A stretch of DNA of 64,000 bases from Nematostella vectensis (GCF_932526225.1 NC_064043.1:1197501-1261500); one strand, 5' to 3'. Positions 23,501-38,420 are shown, counted from the first letter of the stretch. A program made the numbers and translations. Notes: a model not told the origin generated them from the sequence alone.

Positions 23501-26500
23501 ATATCAATCTATCGAGCGCTATGCTCTATGTTAGAATCTACTTAATCAAGTTATCCAAGGAATCTAGTTAGTTCTTGTGTGCATAAAATATGTACAGGAT
23601 CCTGAACAAAGCATGAGCACATCAAAGATGCTGAGAGTACATAAAAATGTCCCTATACCTTCTTTTTATGTCATGACACACCAAGAACAGTATAATTAAG
23701 TATCGATATTTAAAAAAAAAATAAAGAAAAAAAAAAGTCTATCAGCGGGAATCGAACCCGGGTAGCTGCGTTAGTAGTCAAGTGCCCGCAACGAAAGACT
23801 AACGTGGCATTGCTGAAGGGAATTGTAATGAAAATTACTTTTAATACTATTGGTATCGTAAACTATCCCAAGCAAAGTCACCATTGGACTGGAGGTTACA
23901 TTCGGGAAAAGTTTCAGGGTTACATTCGGGAATTTGTTTTACGAGTGTAACCTCCAAAAGGTTAAAATCAATAATTTTTTTTCCGAATGTAAATTCCAAA
24001 AAGTAACATTAGGAAAAATAGAACAGTATACTCGGAAAAAAAGGTATATCAATCTATCGAGCGCTATGCTCTATGTTAGAATCTATTTAATCAAGTTATC
24101 CAAGGAATCTAGTTAGTTCTTGTGTGCATAAAATATGTACAGGATCCTGAACAAAGCATGAGCACATCAAAGATACTGAGAGTACATAAAAATGACCTTA
24201 TACCTTCTTTTTATGTCATGACACACCAAGAACAGTATAATTAAGTATCGATATTTAAAAAAAAAAAAATAAAGAAAAAGAAATAGGCTATCAGCGGGAA
24301 TCGAACCCTTAGTCGCTGCGTTAGTAGTCAAGTGCCCGCAACGAAAGACTAACGTGGCATTGCTGAAGGGAATTGTAATGAAAATTACGTTTAATACTAT
24401 TGGTATCGTAAACTATCCCAAGAAAAGTCACCATCGGACTGGAGGTTACATTCGGGAAAAGCTTCAGGGTTACATTCGGGAATTTGTTTTACGAGTGTAA
24501 CCTCCAAAAGGTTACAATCGATAATTTTTTTTCCGAATGTAAATTCCAAAAAGTAACATTAGGAAAAATAAAACAGTATACTCGGAAAAAAAGGTATATC
24601 AATCTATGGAGCGCTATGCTCTATGTTAGAATCTACTTAGTCAGGTTATCCAAGGAATCTAGTTAGTTCTTGTGTGCATAAAATATGTACAGGATCCTAA
24701 ACAAAGCATGAGCACATAAAAGATGCTGAGAGTACATAAAAATGTCCCTATACCTTCTTTTTATGTCATGACACACCAAGAACAGTATAATTAAGTATCG
24801 ATATTTAACAAACAAATAAAGAAAAAAAATAGGCTATCAGCGGGAATCGAACCCGGGTCGCTGCGTTAGTAGTCAAGTGCCCGCAACGAATGACTAACGT
24901 GGCATTGCTGAAGGGAATTGTAATGAAAATTACGTTTAATACTATTGGTATCGTAAACTATCCCAAGAAAAGTCACCATCGGACTGGAGGTTACATTCGG
25001 GAAAAGCTTCAGGGTTACATTCGGGAATTTGTTTTACGAGTGTAACCTCCAAAAGGTTACAATCGATAATTTTTTTTCCGAATGTAAATTCCAAAAAGTA
25101 ACATTAGGAAAAATAAAACAGTATACTCGGAAAAAAAGGTATATCAATCTATCGAGCGATATGCTCTATGTTAGAATCTACTTAATCAAGTTATCCAAGG
25201 AATCTAGTTAGTTCTTGTGTGCATAAAATATGTACAGGATCCTGAACAAAGCATGAGCACATCAAAGATGCTGAGATTACATAAAAATGTCCCTATACCT
25301 TCTTTTTATGTCATGACACACCAAGAACAGTATAATTAAGTATCGATATTTAAAAAAAAAATAAAGAAAAAAAAATAGGCCCTCAGCGGGAATGGAACCC
25401 GGGTAGCTTCGTTAGTAGTCAAGTGCCCGCAACGAAAGACTAACGTGGCATTGCTGAATGGAATTGTAATGAAAATTACTTTTAATACTATTGGTATCGT
25501 AAACTATCCCAAGCAAAGTCACCATTGGACTGGAGGTTACATTCGGGAAAAGTTTCAGGGTTACATTCGGGAATTTGTTTTACGAGTGTAACCTCCAAAA
25601 GGTTACAATCGATAATTTTTTTCCGAATGTAAATTCCAAAAAGTAACATTAGGAAAAATAAAACAGTATACTCGGAAAAAAAGGTATATCAATCTATCGA
25701 GCGCTATGCTCTATGTTAGAATCTACTTAATCAAGTTATCCAAGGAATCTAGTTAGTTCTTGTGTGCATAAAATATGTACAGGATCCTGAACAAAGCATG
25801 AGCACATCAAAGATGCTGAGAGTACATAAAAATGTCCCTATACCTTCTTTTTATGTCATGACACACCAAGAACAGTATAATTAAGTATCGATATTAAAAG
25901 AAAAATAAAGAAAAAAAAATAGTCTATCAGCGGGAATCGAACCCGGGTAGCTGCGTTAGTAGTCAAGTGCCCGCAACGAAAGACTAACGTGGCATTGCTG
26001 AAGGGAATTGTAATGAAAATTACTTTTAATACTATTGGTATCATAAACTATCCCAAGCAAAGTCACCATTGGACTGGAGGTTACATTCGGGAAAAGTTTC
26101 AGGGTTACATTCGGGAATTTGTTTTACGAGTGTAACCTCCAAAAGGTTACAATCGATAATTTTTTTCCGAATGTAAATTCCAAAAAGTAACATTAGGAAA
26201 AATAAAACAGTATACTCGGAAAAAAAGGTATATCAATCTATCGAGCGCTATGCTCTATGTTAGAATCTACTTAATCAAGTTATCCAAGGAATCTAGTTAG
26301 TTCTTGTGTGCATAAAATATGTACAGGATCCTGAACAAAGCATGAGCACATCAAAGATGCTGAGAGTACATAAAAATGTCCCTATACCTTCTTTTTATGT
26401 CATGACACACCAAGAACAGTATAATTAAGTATCGATATTTAAAAAAAAATAAAGAAAAAAAAATAGGCTCTCAGCGGGAATCGAACCCGGGTGGCTGCCT

Positions 26501-29049
26501 TAGTAGTCAAGTGCCCGCAACGAAAGACTAACGTGGCATTACTGAAGGGAATTGTAATGAAAATTACTTTTAATACTATTGGTATCGTAAACTATCCCAA
26601 GCAAAGGCACCATCGGACTGGAGGTTACATTCGGGAAAAGCTTCAGGGTTACATTCGGGAATTTGTTTTACGAGTGTAACCTCCAAAAGGTTACAATCGA
26701 TAATTTTTTTTCCGAATGTAAATTCCAAAAAGTAACATTAGGAAAAATAGAACAGTATAGTCGGAAAAAAAAGGTATATCAATCTATCGAGCGCTATGCT
26801 CTATGTTAGAATCTACTTAATCAAGTTATCCAAGGAATCTAGTTAGTTCTTGTGTGCATAAAATATGTACAGGATCCTGAACAAAGCATGAGCACATCAA
26901 AGATGCTGAGAGTACATAAAAATTACCATATACCTTCTTTTTATGTCATGACACACCAAGAACAGTATAATTAAGTATCGATATTTTTTAAAAAAAATAA
27001 AGAAATAAAAAAGGCTATCAGCGGGAAACGAACCCGGGTCGCTGCGTTAGGAGTCAAGTGCCCGCAACGAAAGACTAACGTGGCATTGCTGAAGGGAATT
27101 GTAATAAAAATTACTTTTAATACTATTGGTATCGTAAACTATCCCAAGCAAAGTCACCATCGGACTGGAGGTTACATTCGGGAAAAGCTTTAGGGTTACA
27201 TTCGGGAATTTGTTTTACGAGTGTAACCTCCAAAAGGTTACAATCGATATTTTTTTTTCCGAATGTAAATTCCAAAAAGTAACATTAGGAAAAATAAAAC
27301 AGTATACTCGGAAAAAAAGGTATATCAATCTATCGAGCGCTATGCTCTATGTTAGAATCTACTTAATCAAGTTATCCAAGGAATCTAGTTAGTTCTTGGG
27401 TGCATAAAATATGTACAGGATCCTGAACAAAGCATGAGCACATCAAAGATGCTGAGAGTACATAAAAATGTCCCTATACCTTCTTTTTATGTCATGACAC
27501 ACCAAGAACAGTATAATTAAGTATCGATATTTTAAAAAAAAAAATAAAGAAAAAAAAATAGGCTATCAGCGGGAATCGAACCCGGGTCGCTGCGTTAGTA
27601 GTCAAGTGCCCGCAACGAAAGACTAACGTGGCATTGCTGAAGGGAATTGTAATGAAAATTACTTTTAATACTATTGGTATCGTAAACTATCCCAAGCAAA
27701 GTCACCATCGGACTGGAGGTTACATTCGGGAAAAGCTTCAGGGTTACATTCGGGAATTTGTTTTACGAGTGTAACCTCCAAAAGGTTACAATCGATAATT
27801 TTTTTTCCGAATGTAAATTCCCAAAAGTAACATTAGGAAAAATAAAACAGTATACTCGGAAAAAAAGGTATATCAATCTATCGAGCGCTATGCTCTATGT
27901 TAGAATCTACTTAATCAGGTTATCCAAGGAATCTAGTTAGTTCTTGTGTGCATAAAATATGTACAGGATCCTGAACAAAGCATGAGCACATCAAAGATGC
28001 TGAGAGTACATAAAAATGTCCCTATACCTTCTTTTTATGTCATGACACACCAAGAACAGTATAATTAAGTATCGATATTTAACAAAAAAATAAAGAAAAA
28101 AAATAGGCTATCAGCGGGAATCGAACCCGGGTCGCTGCGTTAGTAGTCAAGTGCCCGCAACGAAAGACTAACGTGGCATTGCTGAAGGGAATTGTAATGA
28201 AAATTACGTTTAATACTATTGGTATCGTAAACTATCCCAAGAAAAGTCACCATCGGACTGGAGGTTACATTCGGGAAAAGCTTCAGGGTTACATTCGGGA
28301 ATTTGTTTTACGAGTGTAACCTCCAAAAGGTTACAATCGATAATTTTTTTTCCGAATGTAAATTCCAAAAAGTAACATTAGGAAAAATAAAACAGTATAC
28401 TCGGAAAAATAGGTATCCCAATCTATCGAGCGCTATGCTCTATGTTAGAATCTACTTAATCAAGTTATCCAAGGAATCTAGTTAGTTCTTGTGTGCATAA
28501 AATATGTACAGGATCCTGAACAAAGCATGAGCACATCAAAGATGCTGAGAGTACATAAAAATGTCCCTATACCTTCTTTTTATGTCATGACACACCAAGA
28601 ACAGTATAATTAAGTATCGATATTTAAAAAAAAAATATAAAGAAAAAAAATAGGCTATCAGCGGGAATCGAACCCGGGTCGCTGCGTTAGTAGTCAAGTG
28701 CCCGCAACGAAAGACTAACGTGGCATTGCTGAAGGGCATTGTAATGAAAATTACTTTTAATACTATTGGTATCGTAAACTATCCCAAGCAAAGTCAGCAT
28801 CGGACTGGAGGTTACATTCGGGAAAAGCTTCAGGGTTACATTCGGGAATTTGTTTTACGAGTGTAACCTCCAAAAGGTTACAATCGATAATTTTTTTCCG
28901 AATGTAAATTCCAATAAGTAACATTAGGAAAAATAAAACAGTATACTCGGAAAAAAAGGTATATCAATCTATCGCGCGCTATGCTCTATGTTAGAATCTA
29001 CTTAATCAAGTTATCCAAGGAATCTAGTTAGTTCTTGTGTGCATAAAAC

Positions 29050-29067
29050 TGTACAGGATCCTGTACA
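29050..29067. repeat. 18-bp perfect palindrome variant in monomer 45
   Basis: TGTACAGGATCCTGTACA is a perfect dyad. It arises because this unit has 'actgtac' before the BamHI site and 'cctgtac' rather than 'cctgaac' after it. I did not see this longer version in the other units. Confidence 0.8.
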
Positions 29068-29692
29068 AAGCATGAGCACATCAAAGATGCTGAGAGTACA
29101 TAAAAATGTCCCTATACCTTCTTTTTATGTCATGACAAACCAAAAACAGTATAATTAAGTATCGATATTTAAAAAAAAAAATAAAGAAAAAAAAATTGGC
29201 TATCAGCGGGAATCGAACCCCGGGTCGCTGCGTTAGTAGTCAAGTGCCCGCAACGAAAGACTAACGTGGCATTGCTGAAGGGAATTGTAATGAAAATTAC
29301 GTTTAATACTATTGGTATCGTAAACTATCCCAAGAAAAGTCACCATCGGACTGGAGGTTACATTTGGGAAAAGCTTCAGGGTTACATTCGGGAATTTGTT
29401 TTACGAGTGTACCCTCCAAAAGGTTACAATCGATAATTTTTTTTCCGAATGTAAATTCCAAAAAGTAACATTAGGAAAAATAAAACAGTATACTCGGAAA
29501 AAAAGGTATATCAATCTATCGAGCGCTATGCTCTATGTTAGAATCTACTTAATCAAGTTATCCAAGGAATCTAGTTAGTTCTTGGGTGCATAAAATATGT
29601 ACAGGATCCTGAACAAAGCATGAGCACATCAAAGATGCTGAGAGTACATAAAAATGTCCCTATACCTTCTTTTTATGTCATGACACACCAAG

Positions 29693-30238
29693 AACAGTAT
29701 AATTAAGTATCGATATTTAAAAAAAAAATAAAGAAAAAAAAAAAGTCTATCAGCGGGAATCGAACCCGGGTAGCTGCGTTAGTAGTCAAGTGCCCGCAAC
29801 GAAAGACTAACGTGGCATTGCTGAAGGGAATTGTAATGAAAATTACTTTTAATACTATTGGTATCATAAACTATCCCAAGCAAAGTCACCATTGGACTGG
29901 AGGTTACATTCGGGAAAAGTTTCAGGGTTACATTCGGGAATTTGTTTTACGAGTGTAACCTCCAAAAGGTTAAAATCAATAATTTTTTTTCCGAATGTAA
30001 ATTCCAAAAAGTAACATTAGGAAAAATAAAACAGTATACTCGGAAAAAAAGGTATATCAATCTATGGAGCGCTATGCTCTATGTTAGAATCTACTTAATC
30101 AGGTTATCCAAGGAATCTAGTTAGTTCTTGTGTGCATAAAATATGTACAGGATCCTGAACAAAGCATGAGCACATAAAAGATGCTGAGAGTACATAAAAA
30201 TGTCCCTATACCTTCTTTTTATGTCATGACACACCAAG
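29693..30238. repeat. Chimeric monomer 47
   Basis: The 5' half has 'aaagtctatcag', 'ggtagctgcg', 'ccattggactgg' and 'aaaatcaataat', as in units 36 and 56. The 3' half has 'aataaaacag', 'ctatggagcgc', 'atcaggttatcc' and 'cacataaaagatg', as in units 37 and 57. The switch lies between about 29981 and 30028. This one-unit fusion explains why the middle copy of the block has nine monomers. Confidence 0.85.
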
Positions 30239-33200
30239 AACAGTATAATTAAGTATCGATATTTAACAAACAAATAAAGAAAAAAAATAGGCTATCAGCG
30301 GGAATCGAACCCGGGTCGCTGCGTTAGTAGTCAAGTGCCCGCAACGAATGACTAACGTGGCATTGCTGAAGGGAATTGTAATGAAAATTACGTTTAATAC
30401 TATTGGTATCGTAAACTATCCCAAGAAAAGTCACCATCGGACTGGAGGTTACATTCGGGAAAAGCTTCAGGGTTACATTCGGGAATTTGTTTTACGAGTG
30501 TAACCTCCAAAAGGTTACAATCGATAATTTTTTTCCGAATGTAAATTCCAAAAAGTAACATTAGGAAAAATAAAACAGTATACTCGGAAAAAAAGGTATA
30601 TCAATCTATCGAGCGCTATGCTCTATGTTAGAATCTACTTAATCAAGTTATCCAAGGAATCTAGTTAGTTCTTGTGTGCATAAAATATGTACAGGATCCT
30701 GAACAAAGCATGAGCACATCAAAGATGCTGAGAGTACATAAAAATGTCCCTATACCTTCTTTTTATGTCATGACACACCAAGAACAGTATAATTAAGTAT
30801 CGATATTAAAAGAAAAATAAAGAAAAAAAAATAGTCTATCAGCGGGAATCGAACCCGGGTAGCTGCGTTAGTAGTCAAGTGCCCGCAACGAAAGACTAAC
30901 GTGGCATTGCTGAAGGGAATTGTAATGAAATTTACTTTTAATACTATTGGTATCATAAACTATCCCAAGCAAAGTCACCATTGGACTGGAGGTTACATTC
31001 GGGAAAAGTTTCAGGGTTACATTCGGGAATTTGTTTTACGAGTGTAACCTCCAAAAGGTTACAATCGATAATTTTTTTCCGAATGTAAATTCCAAAAAGT
31101 AACATTAGGAAAAATAAAACAGTATACTCGGAAAAAAAGGTATATCAATCTATCGAGCGCTATGCTCTATGTTAGAATCTACTTAATCAAGTTATCCAAG
31201 GAATCTAGTTAGTTCTTGTGTGCATAAAATATGTACAGGATCCTGAACAAAGCATGAGCACATCAAAGATGCTGAGAGTACATAAAAATGTCCCTATACC
31301 TTCTTTTTATGTCATGACACACCAAGAACAGTATAATTAAGTATCGATATTTAAAAAAAAAATAAAGAAAAAAAAATAGGCTCTCAGCGGGAATCGAACC
31401 CGGGTGGCTGCCTTAGTAGTCAAGTGCCCGCAACGAAAGACTAACGTGGCATTGCTGAAGGGAATTGTAATGAAAATTACTTTTAATACTATTGGTATCG
31501 TAAACTATCCCATGCAAAGGCACCATCGGACTGGAGGTTACATTCGGGAAAAGCTTCAGGGTTACATTCGGGAATTTGTTTTACGAGTGTAACCTCCAAA
31601 AGGTTACAATCGATAATTTTTTTTCCGAATGTAAATTCCAAAAAGTAACATTAGGAAAAATAGAACAGTATAGTCGGAAAAAAAAGGTATATCAATCTAT
31701 CGAGCGCTATGCTCTATGTTAGAATCTACTTAATCAAGTTATCCAAGGAATCTAGTTAGTTCTTGTGTGCATAAAATATGTACAGGATCCTGAACAAAGC
31801 ATGAGCACATCAAAGATGCTGAGAGTACATAAAAATTACCATATACCTTCTTTTTATGTCATGACACACCAAGAACAGTATAATTAAGTATCGATATTTT
31901 TTAAAAAAAATAAAGAAATAAAAAAGGCTATCAGCGGGAAACGAACCCGGGTCGCTGCGTTAGGAGTCAAGTGCCCGCAACGAAAGACTAACGTGGCATT
32001 GCTGAAGGGAATTGTAATAAAAATTACTTTTAATGCTATTGGTATCGTAAACTATCCCAAGCAAAGTCACCATCGGACTGGAGGTTACATTCGGGAAAAG
32101 CTTTAGGGTTACATTCGGGAATTTGTTTTACGAGTGTAACCTCCAAAAGGTTACAATCGATATTTTTTTTCCGAATGTAAATTCCAAAAAGTAACATTAG
32201 GAAAAATAAAACAGTATACTCGGAAAAAAAGGTATATCATTCTATCGAGCGCTATGCTCTATGTTAGAATCTACCTTATCAAGTTATCCAAGGAATCTAG
32301 TTAGTTCTTGTGTGCATAAAATATGTACAGGATCCTGAACAAAGCATGAGCACATCAAAGATGCTGAGAGTACATAAAAATGTCCCTATACCTTCTTTTT
32401 ATGTCATGACACACCAAGAACAGTATAATTAAGTATCGATATTTAAAAAAAAAAATAAAGAAAAAAAATAGGCTCTCACCGGGAATCGAACCCGGGTCGC
32501 TCCGTTAGTAGTCAAGTGCCCGCAACGAAAGACTAACGTGGCATTGCTGAAGGGAATTGTAATTAAAATTACTTTTAATACTATTGGTATCGTAAACTAT
32601 CCCAAGCAAAGTCACCATCGGACTGGAGGTTACATTCGGGAAAAGCTTCAGGGTTACATTCGGGAATTTGTTTTACGAGTGTAACCTCCAAAAGGTTACA
32701 ATCGATAATTTTTTTTTTCGAATGTAAATTCCAAAAAGTAACATTAGGAAAAATAAAACAGTATACTCGGAAAAAAATGTATATCAATCTATCGATCGCT
32801 ATGCTCTATGTTAGAATCTACTTAATCAAGTTATCCAAGGAATCTAGTTAGTTCTTGTCTGCATAAAATATGTACAGGATCCTGAACAAAGCATGAGCAC
32901 ATCAAAGATGCTGAGAGTACATAAAAATGTCCCTATACCTTCTTTTTATGTCATGACACACCAAGAACAGTATAATTAAGTATCGATATTTTAAAAAAAA
33001 AAATAAAGAAAAAAAAATAGGCTATCAGCGGGAATCGAACCCGGGTCGCTGCGTTAGTAGTCAAGTGCCCGCAACGAAAGACTAACGTGGCATTGCTGAA
33101 GGGAATTGTAATGAAAATTATTTTTAATACTATTGGTATCGTAAACTATCCCAAGCAAAGTCACCATCGGACTGGAGGTTACATTCGGGAAAAGCTTCAG

Positions 33201-36200
33201 GGTTACATTCGGGAATTTGTTTTACGAGTGTAACCTCCAAAAGGTTACAATCGATAATTTTTTTTCCGAATGTAAATTCCAAAAAGTAACATTACTAAAA
33301 ATAGAACAGTATACTCGGAAAAAAGGTATATCAATCTATCGAGCGCTATGCTCTATGTTAGAATCTACTTAATCAAGTTATCCAAGGAATCTAGTTAGTT
33401 CTTGTGTGCATAAAATATGTACAGGATCCTGAACAAAGCATGAGCACATCAAAGATGCTGAGAGTACATAAAAATGTCCCTATACCTTCTTTTTATGTCA
33501 TGACACACCAAGAACAGTATAATTAAGTATCGATATTTAACAAAAAAATAAAGAAAAAAAATAGGCTATCAGCGGGAATCGAACCCGGGTCGCTGCGTTA
33601 GTAGTCAAGTGCCCGCAACGAAAGACTAACGTGGCATTGATGAATGGAATTGTAATGAAAATTACTTTTAATACTATTGGTATCGTAAACTATCCCAAGC
33701 AAAGTCACCATCGGACTGGAGGTTACATTCGGGAAAAGCTTCAGGGTTACATTCGGGAATTTGTTTTACGAGTGTAACCTCCAAAAGGTTACAATCGATA
33801 ATTTTTTTTCCGAATGTAAATTCCAAAAAGTAACATTAGGAAAAATAGAACAGTATACTCGGAAAAAAGGTATATCAATCTATCGAGCGCTATGCTCTAT
33901 GTTAAAATCTACTTAATCAAGTTATCCAAGGAATCTAGTTAGTTCTTGTGTGCATAAAACTGTACAGGATCCTGAACAAAGCATGAGCACATCAAAGATG
34001 CTGAGAGTACATAAAAATGTCCCTATACCTTCTTTTTATGTCATGACAAACCAAGAACAGTATAATTAAGTATCGATATTTAAAAAAAAAAATAAAGAAA
34101 AAAAAATTGGCTATCAGCGGGAATCGAACCCCGGGTCGCTGCGTTAGTAGTCAAGTGCCCGCAACGAAAGACTAACGTGGCATTGCTGAAGGGAATTGTA
34201 ATGAAAATTACGTTTAATACTATTGGTATCGTAAACTATCCCAAGAAAAGTCACCATCGGACTGGAGGTTACATTCGGGAAAAGCTTCAGGGTTACATTC
34301 GGGAATTTGTTTTACGAGTGTACCCTCCAAAAGGTTACAATCGATAATTTTTTTTCCGAATGTAAATTCCAAAAAGTAACATTAGGAAAAATAAAACAGT
34401 ATACTCGGAAAAAAAGGTATATCAATCTATCGAGCGCTATGCTCTATGTTAGAATCTACTTAATCAAGTTATCCAAGGAATCTAGTTAGTTCTTGGGTGC
34501 ATAAAATATGTACAGGATCCTGACCAAAGCATGAGCACATCAAAGATGCTGAGAGTACATAAAAATGTCCCTATACCTTCTTTTTATGTCATGACACACC
34601 AAGAACAGTATAATTAAGTATCGATATTTAAAAAAAAAATAAAGAAAAAAAAAAAGTCTATCAGCGGGAATCGAACCCGGGTAGCTGCGTTAGTAGTCAA
34701 GTGCCCGCAACGAAAGACTAACGTGGCATTGCTGAAGGGAATTGTAATGAAAATTACTTTTAATACTATTGGTATCGTAAACTATCCAAAGCAAAGTCAC
34801 CATTGGACTGGAGGTTACATTCGGGAAAAGTTTCAGGGTTACATTCGGGAATTTGTTTTACGAGTGTAACCTCCAAAAGGTTAAAATCAATAATTTTTTT
34901 TCCGAATGTAAATTCCAAAAAGTAACATTAGGAAAAATAGAACAGTATACTCGGAAAAAAAGGTATATCAATCTATCGAGCGCTATGCTCTATGTTAGAA
35001 TCTACTTAATCAAGTTATCCAAGGAATCTAGTTAGTTCTTGTGTGCATAAAATATGTACAGGATCCTGAACAAAGCATGAGCACATCAAAGATACTGAGA
35101 GTACATAAAAATGACCTTATACCTTCTTTTTATGTCATGACACACCAAGAACAGTATAATTAAGTATCGATATTTAAAAAAAAAAAAATAAAGAAAAAGA
35201 AATAGGCTATCAGCGGGAATCGAACCCGGGTCGCTGCGTTAGTAGTCAAGTGCCCGCAACGAAAGACTAACGTGGCATTGCTGAAGGGAATTGTAATGAA
35301 AATTACGTTTAATACTATTGGTATCGTAAACTATCCCAAGAAAAGTCACCATCGGACTGGAGGTTACATTCGGGAAAAGCTTCAGGGTTACATTCGGGAA
35401 TTTGTTTTACGAGTGTAACCTCCAAAAGGTTACAATCGATAATTTTTTTTCCGAATGTAAATTCCAAAAAGTAACATTAGGAAAAATAAAACAGTATACT
35501 CGGAAAAAAAGGTATATCAATCTATGGAGCGCTATGCTCTATGTTAGAATCTACTTAATCAGGTTATCCAAGGAATCTAGTTAGTTCTTGTGTGCATAAA
35601 ATATGTACAGGATCCTGAACAAAGCATGAGCACATAAAAGATGCTGAGAGTACATAAAAATGTCCCTATAACTTCTTTTTATGTCATGACACACCAAGAA
35701 CAGTATAATTAAGTATCGATATTTAACAAACAAATAAAGAAAAAAAATAGGCTATCAGCGGGAATCGAACCCGGGTCGCTGCGTTAGTAGTCAAGTGCCC
35801 GCAACGAATGACTAACGTGGCATTGCTGAAGGGAATTGTAATGAAAATTACGTTTAATACTATTGGTATCGTAAACTATCCCAAGAAAAGTCACCATCGG
35901 ACTGGAGGTTACATTCGGGAAAAGCTTCAGGGTTACATTCGGGAATTTGTTTTACGAGTGTAACCTCCAAAAGGTTACAATCGATAATTTTTTTTCCGAA
36001 TGTAAATTCCAAAAAGTAACATTAGGAAAAATAAAACAGTATACTCGGAAAAATAGGTATACCAATCTATCGAGCGCTATGCTCTATGTTAGAATCTACT
36101 TAATCAAGTTATCCAAGGAATCTAGTTAGTTCTTGTGTGCATAAAATATGTACAGGATCCTGAACAAAGCATGAGCACATCAAAGATGCTGAGAGTACAT

Positions 36201-38420
36201 AAAAATGTCCCTATACCTTCTTTTTATGTCGAGACACACCAAGAACAGTATAATTAAGTATCGATATTTTAAAAAAATAAAGAAAAAAAAATAGGCTATC
36301 AGCGCGAATCGAACCCGGGTAGCTGCGTTAGTAGTCAAGTGCCCGCAACGAAAGACTAACGTGGCATTGCTGAATGGAATTGTAATGAAAATTACTTTTA
36401 ATACTATTGGTATCGTAAACTATCCCAAGAAAAGTCACCATCGGACTGGAGGTTACATTCGGGAAAAGCTTCAGGGTTACATTCGGGAATTTGTTTTACG
36501 AGTGTAACCTCCAAAAGGTTACAATCGATAATTTTTTTTCCGAATGTAAATTCCAAAAAGTAACATTAGGAAAAATAAAACAGTATACTCGGAAAAATAG
36601 GTATACCAATCTATCGAGCGCTATGCTCTATGTTAGAATCTACTTAATCAAGTTATCCAAGGAATCTAGTTAGTTCTTGTGTGCATAAAATATGTACAGG
36701 ATCCTGAACAAAACATGAGCACATCAAAGATGCTGAGATTACATAAAAATGTCCCTATACCTTCTTTTTATGTCATGACACACCAAGAACAGTATAATTA
36801 AGTATCGATGTTTAAAAAAAAAAAAGAAAAAAAAATAGGCTATCAGCGCGAATCGAACCCGGGTAGCTGCGTTAGTAGTCAAGTGCCCGCAACGAAAGAC
36901 TAACGTGGCATTGCTGAATGGAATTGTAATGAAAATTACTTTTAATACTATTGGTATCGTAAACTATCCCAAGCAAAGTCACCATCGGACTGGAGGTTAC
37001 ATTCGGGAAAAGCTTCAGGGTTACATTCGGGAATTTGTTTTACGAGTGTAACCTCCAAAAGGTTACAATCGATAATTTTTTTTTCCGAATGTAAATTCCA
37101 AAAAGTAACATTAGGAAAAATAGAACAGTATACTCGGAAAAAATGTATATCAATCTATCGAGCGCTATGCTCTATGTTAGAATCTACTTAATCAAGTTAT
37201 CCAAGGAATCTAGTTAGTTCTTGTGTGCATAAAACTGTACAGGATCCTGAACAAAGCATGAGCACATCAAAGATGCTGAGAGTACATAAAAATGTCCCTC
37301 TACCTTCTTTTTATGTCATGACAAACCAAGAACAGTATAATTAAGTATCGATATTTAAAAAAAAATAAAGAAAAAAAAATTGGCTATCAGCGGGAATCGA
37401 ACTCCGGGTCGCTGCGTTAGTAGTCAAGTGCCCGCAACGAAAGACTAACGTGGCATTGCTGAAGGGAATTGTAATGAAAATTACGTTTAATACTATTGGT
37501 ATCGTAAACTATCCCAAGAAAAGTCACCATCGGACTGGAGGTTACATTCGGGAAAAGCTTCAAGGTTACATTCGGGAATTTGTTTTACGAGTGTACCCTC
37601 CCAAAGGTTACAATCGATAATTTTTTTTCCGAATGTAAATTCCAAAAAGTAACATTAGGAAAAATAAAACAGTATACTCGGAAAAAAAGGTATATCAATC
37701 TATCGAGCGCTATGCTCTATGTTAGAATCTACTTAATCAAGTTATCCAAGGAATCTAGTTAGTTCTTGGGTGCATAAAATATGTACAGGATCCTGAACAA
37801 AGCATGAGCACATCAAAGATGCTGAGAGTACATGAAAATGTCCCTATACCTTCTTTTTATGTCATGACACACCAAGAACAGTATAATTAAGTATCGATAT
37901 TAAAAAAAAAATAAAGAAAAAAAAATAGTCTATCAGCGGGAATCGAACCCGGGTCGCTGCGTTAGTAGTCAAGTGCCCGCAACGAAAGACTAACGTGGCA
38001 TTGCTGAAGGGAATTGTAATGAAAATTACTTTTAATACTATTGGTATCATAAACTATCACAAGCAAAGTCACAATTGGACTGGAGGTTACATTCGGGAAA
38101 AGTTTCAGGGTTACATTCGGGAATTTGTTTTACGAGTGTAACCTCCAAAAGGTTAAAATCAAAAATTTTTTTTCCGAATGTAAATTCCAAAAAGTAACAT
38201 TAGGAAAAATAGAACAGTATACTCGGAAAAAAGGTATATCAATCTATCGAGCGCTATGCTCTATGTTAGAATCTACTTAATCAAGTTATCCAAGGAATCT
38301 AGTTAGTTCTTGTGTGCATAAAATATGTACAGGATCCTGAACAAAGCATGAGCACATCAAAGATGCTGAGAGTACATAAAAATGTCCCTATACCTTCTTT
38401 TTATGTCATGACACACCAAG

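Larger units (their letters stand above)
20412..36243. repeat. Higher-order block, three copies (10, 9 and 10 monomers)
   Basis: Copies start at 20412, 25871 and 30783 and measure 5,459, 4,912 and 5,461 bp. Each opens with 'attaaaagaaaaataaag', followed by a unit with 'ggtggctgcc' (21031, 26489, 31402) and 'cagtatagtcgg', then a unit with 'gggaaacgaacc' and 'gctttaggg'. Later a unit with 'aacaaacaaataaag' and 'cgaatgac' appears in all three (24781, 30239, 35699). Inner units differ between copies, so the block has been reshuffled since it was duplicated. Confidence 0.85.
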
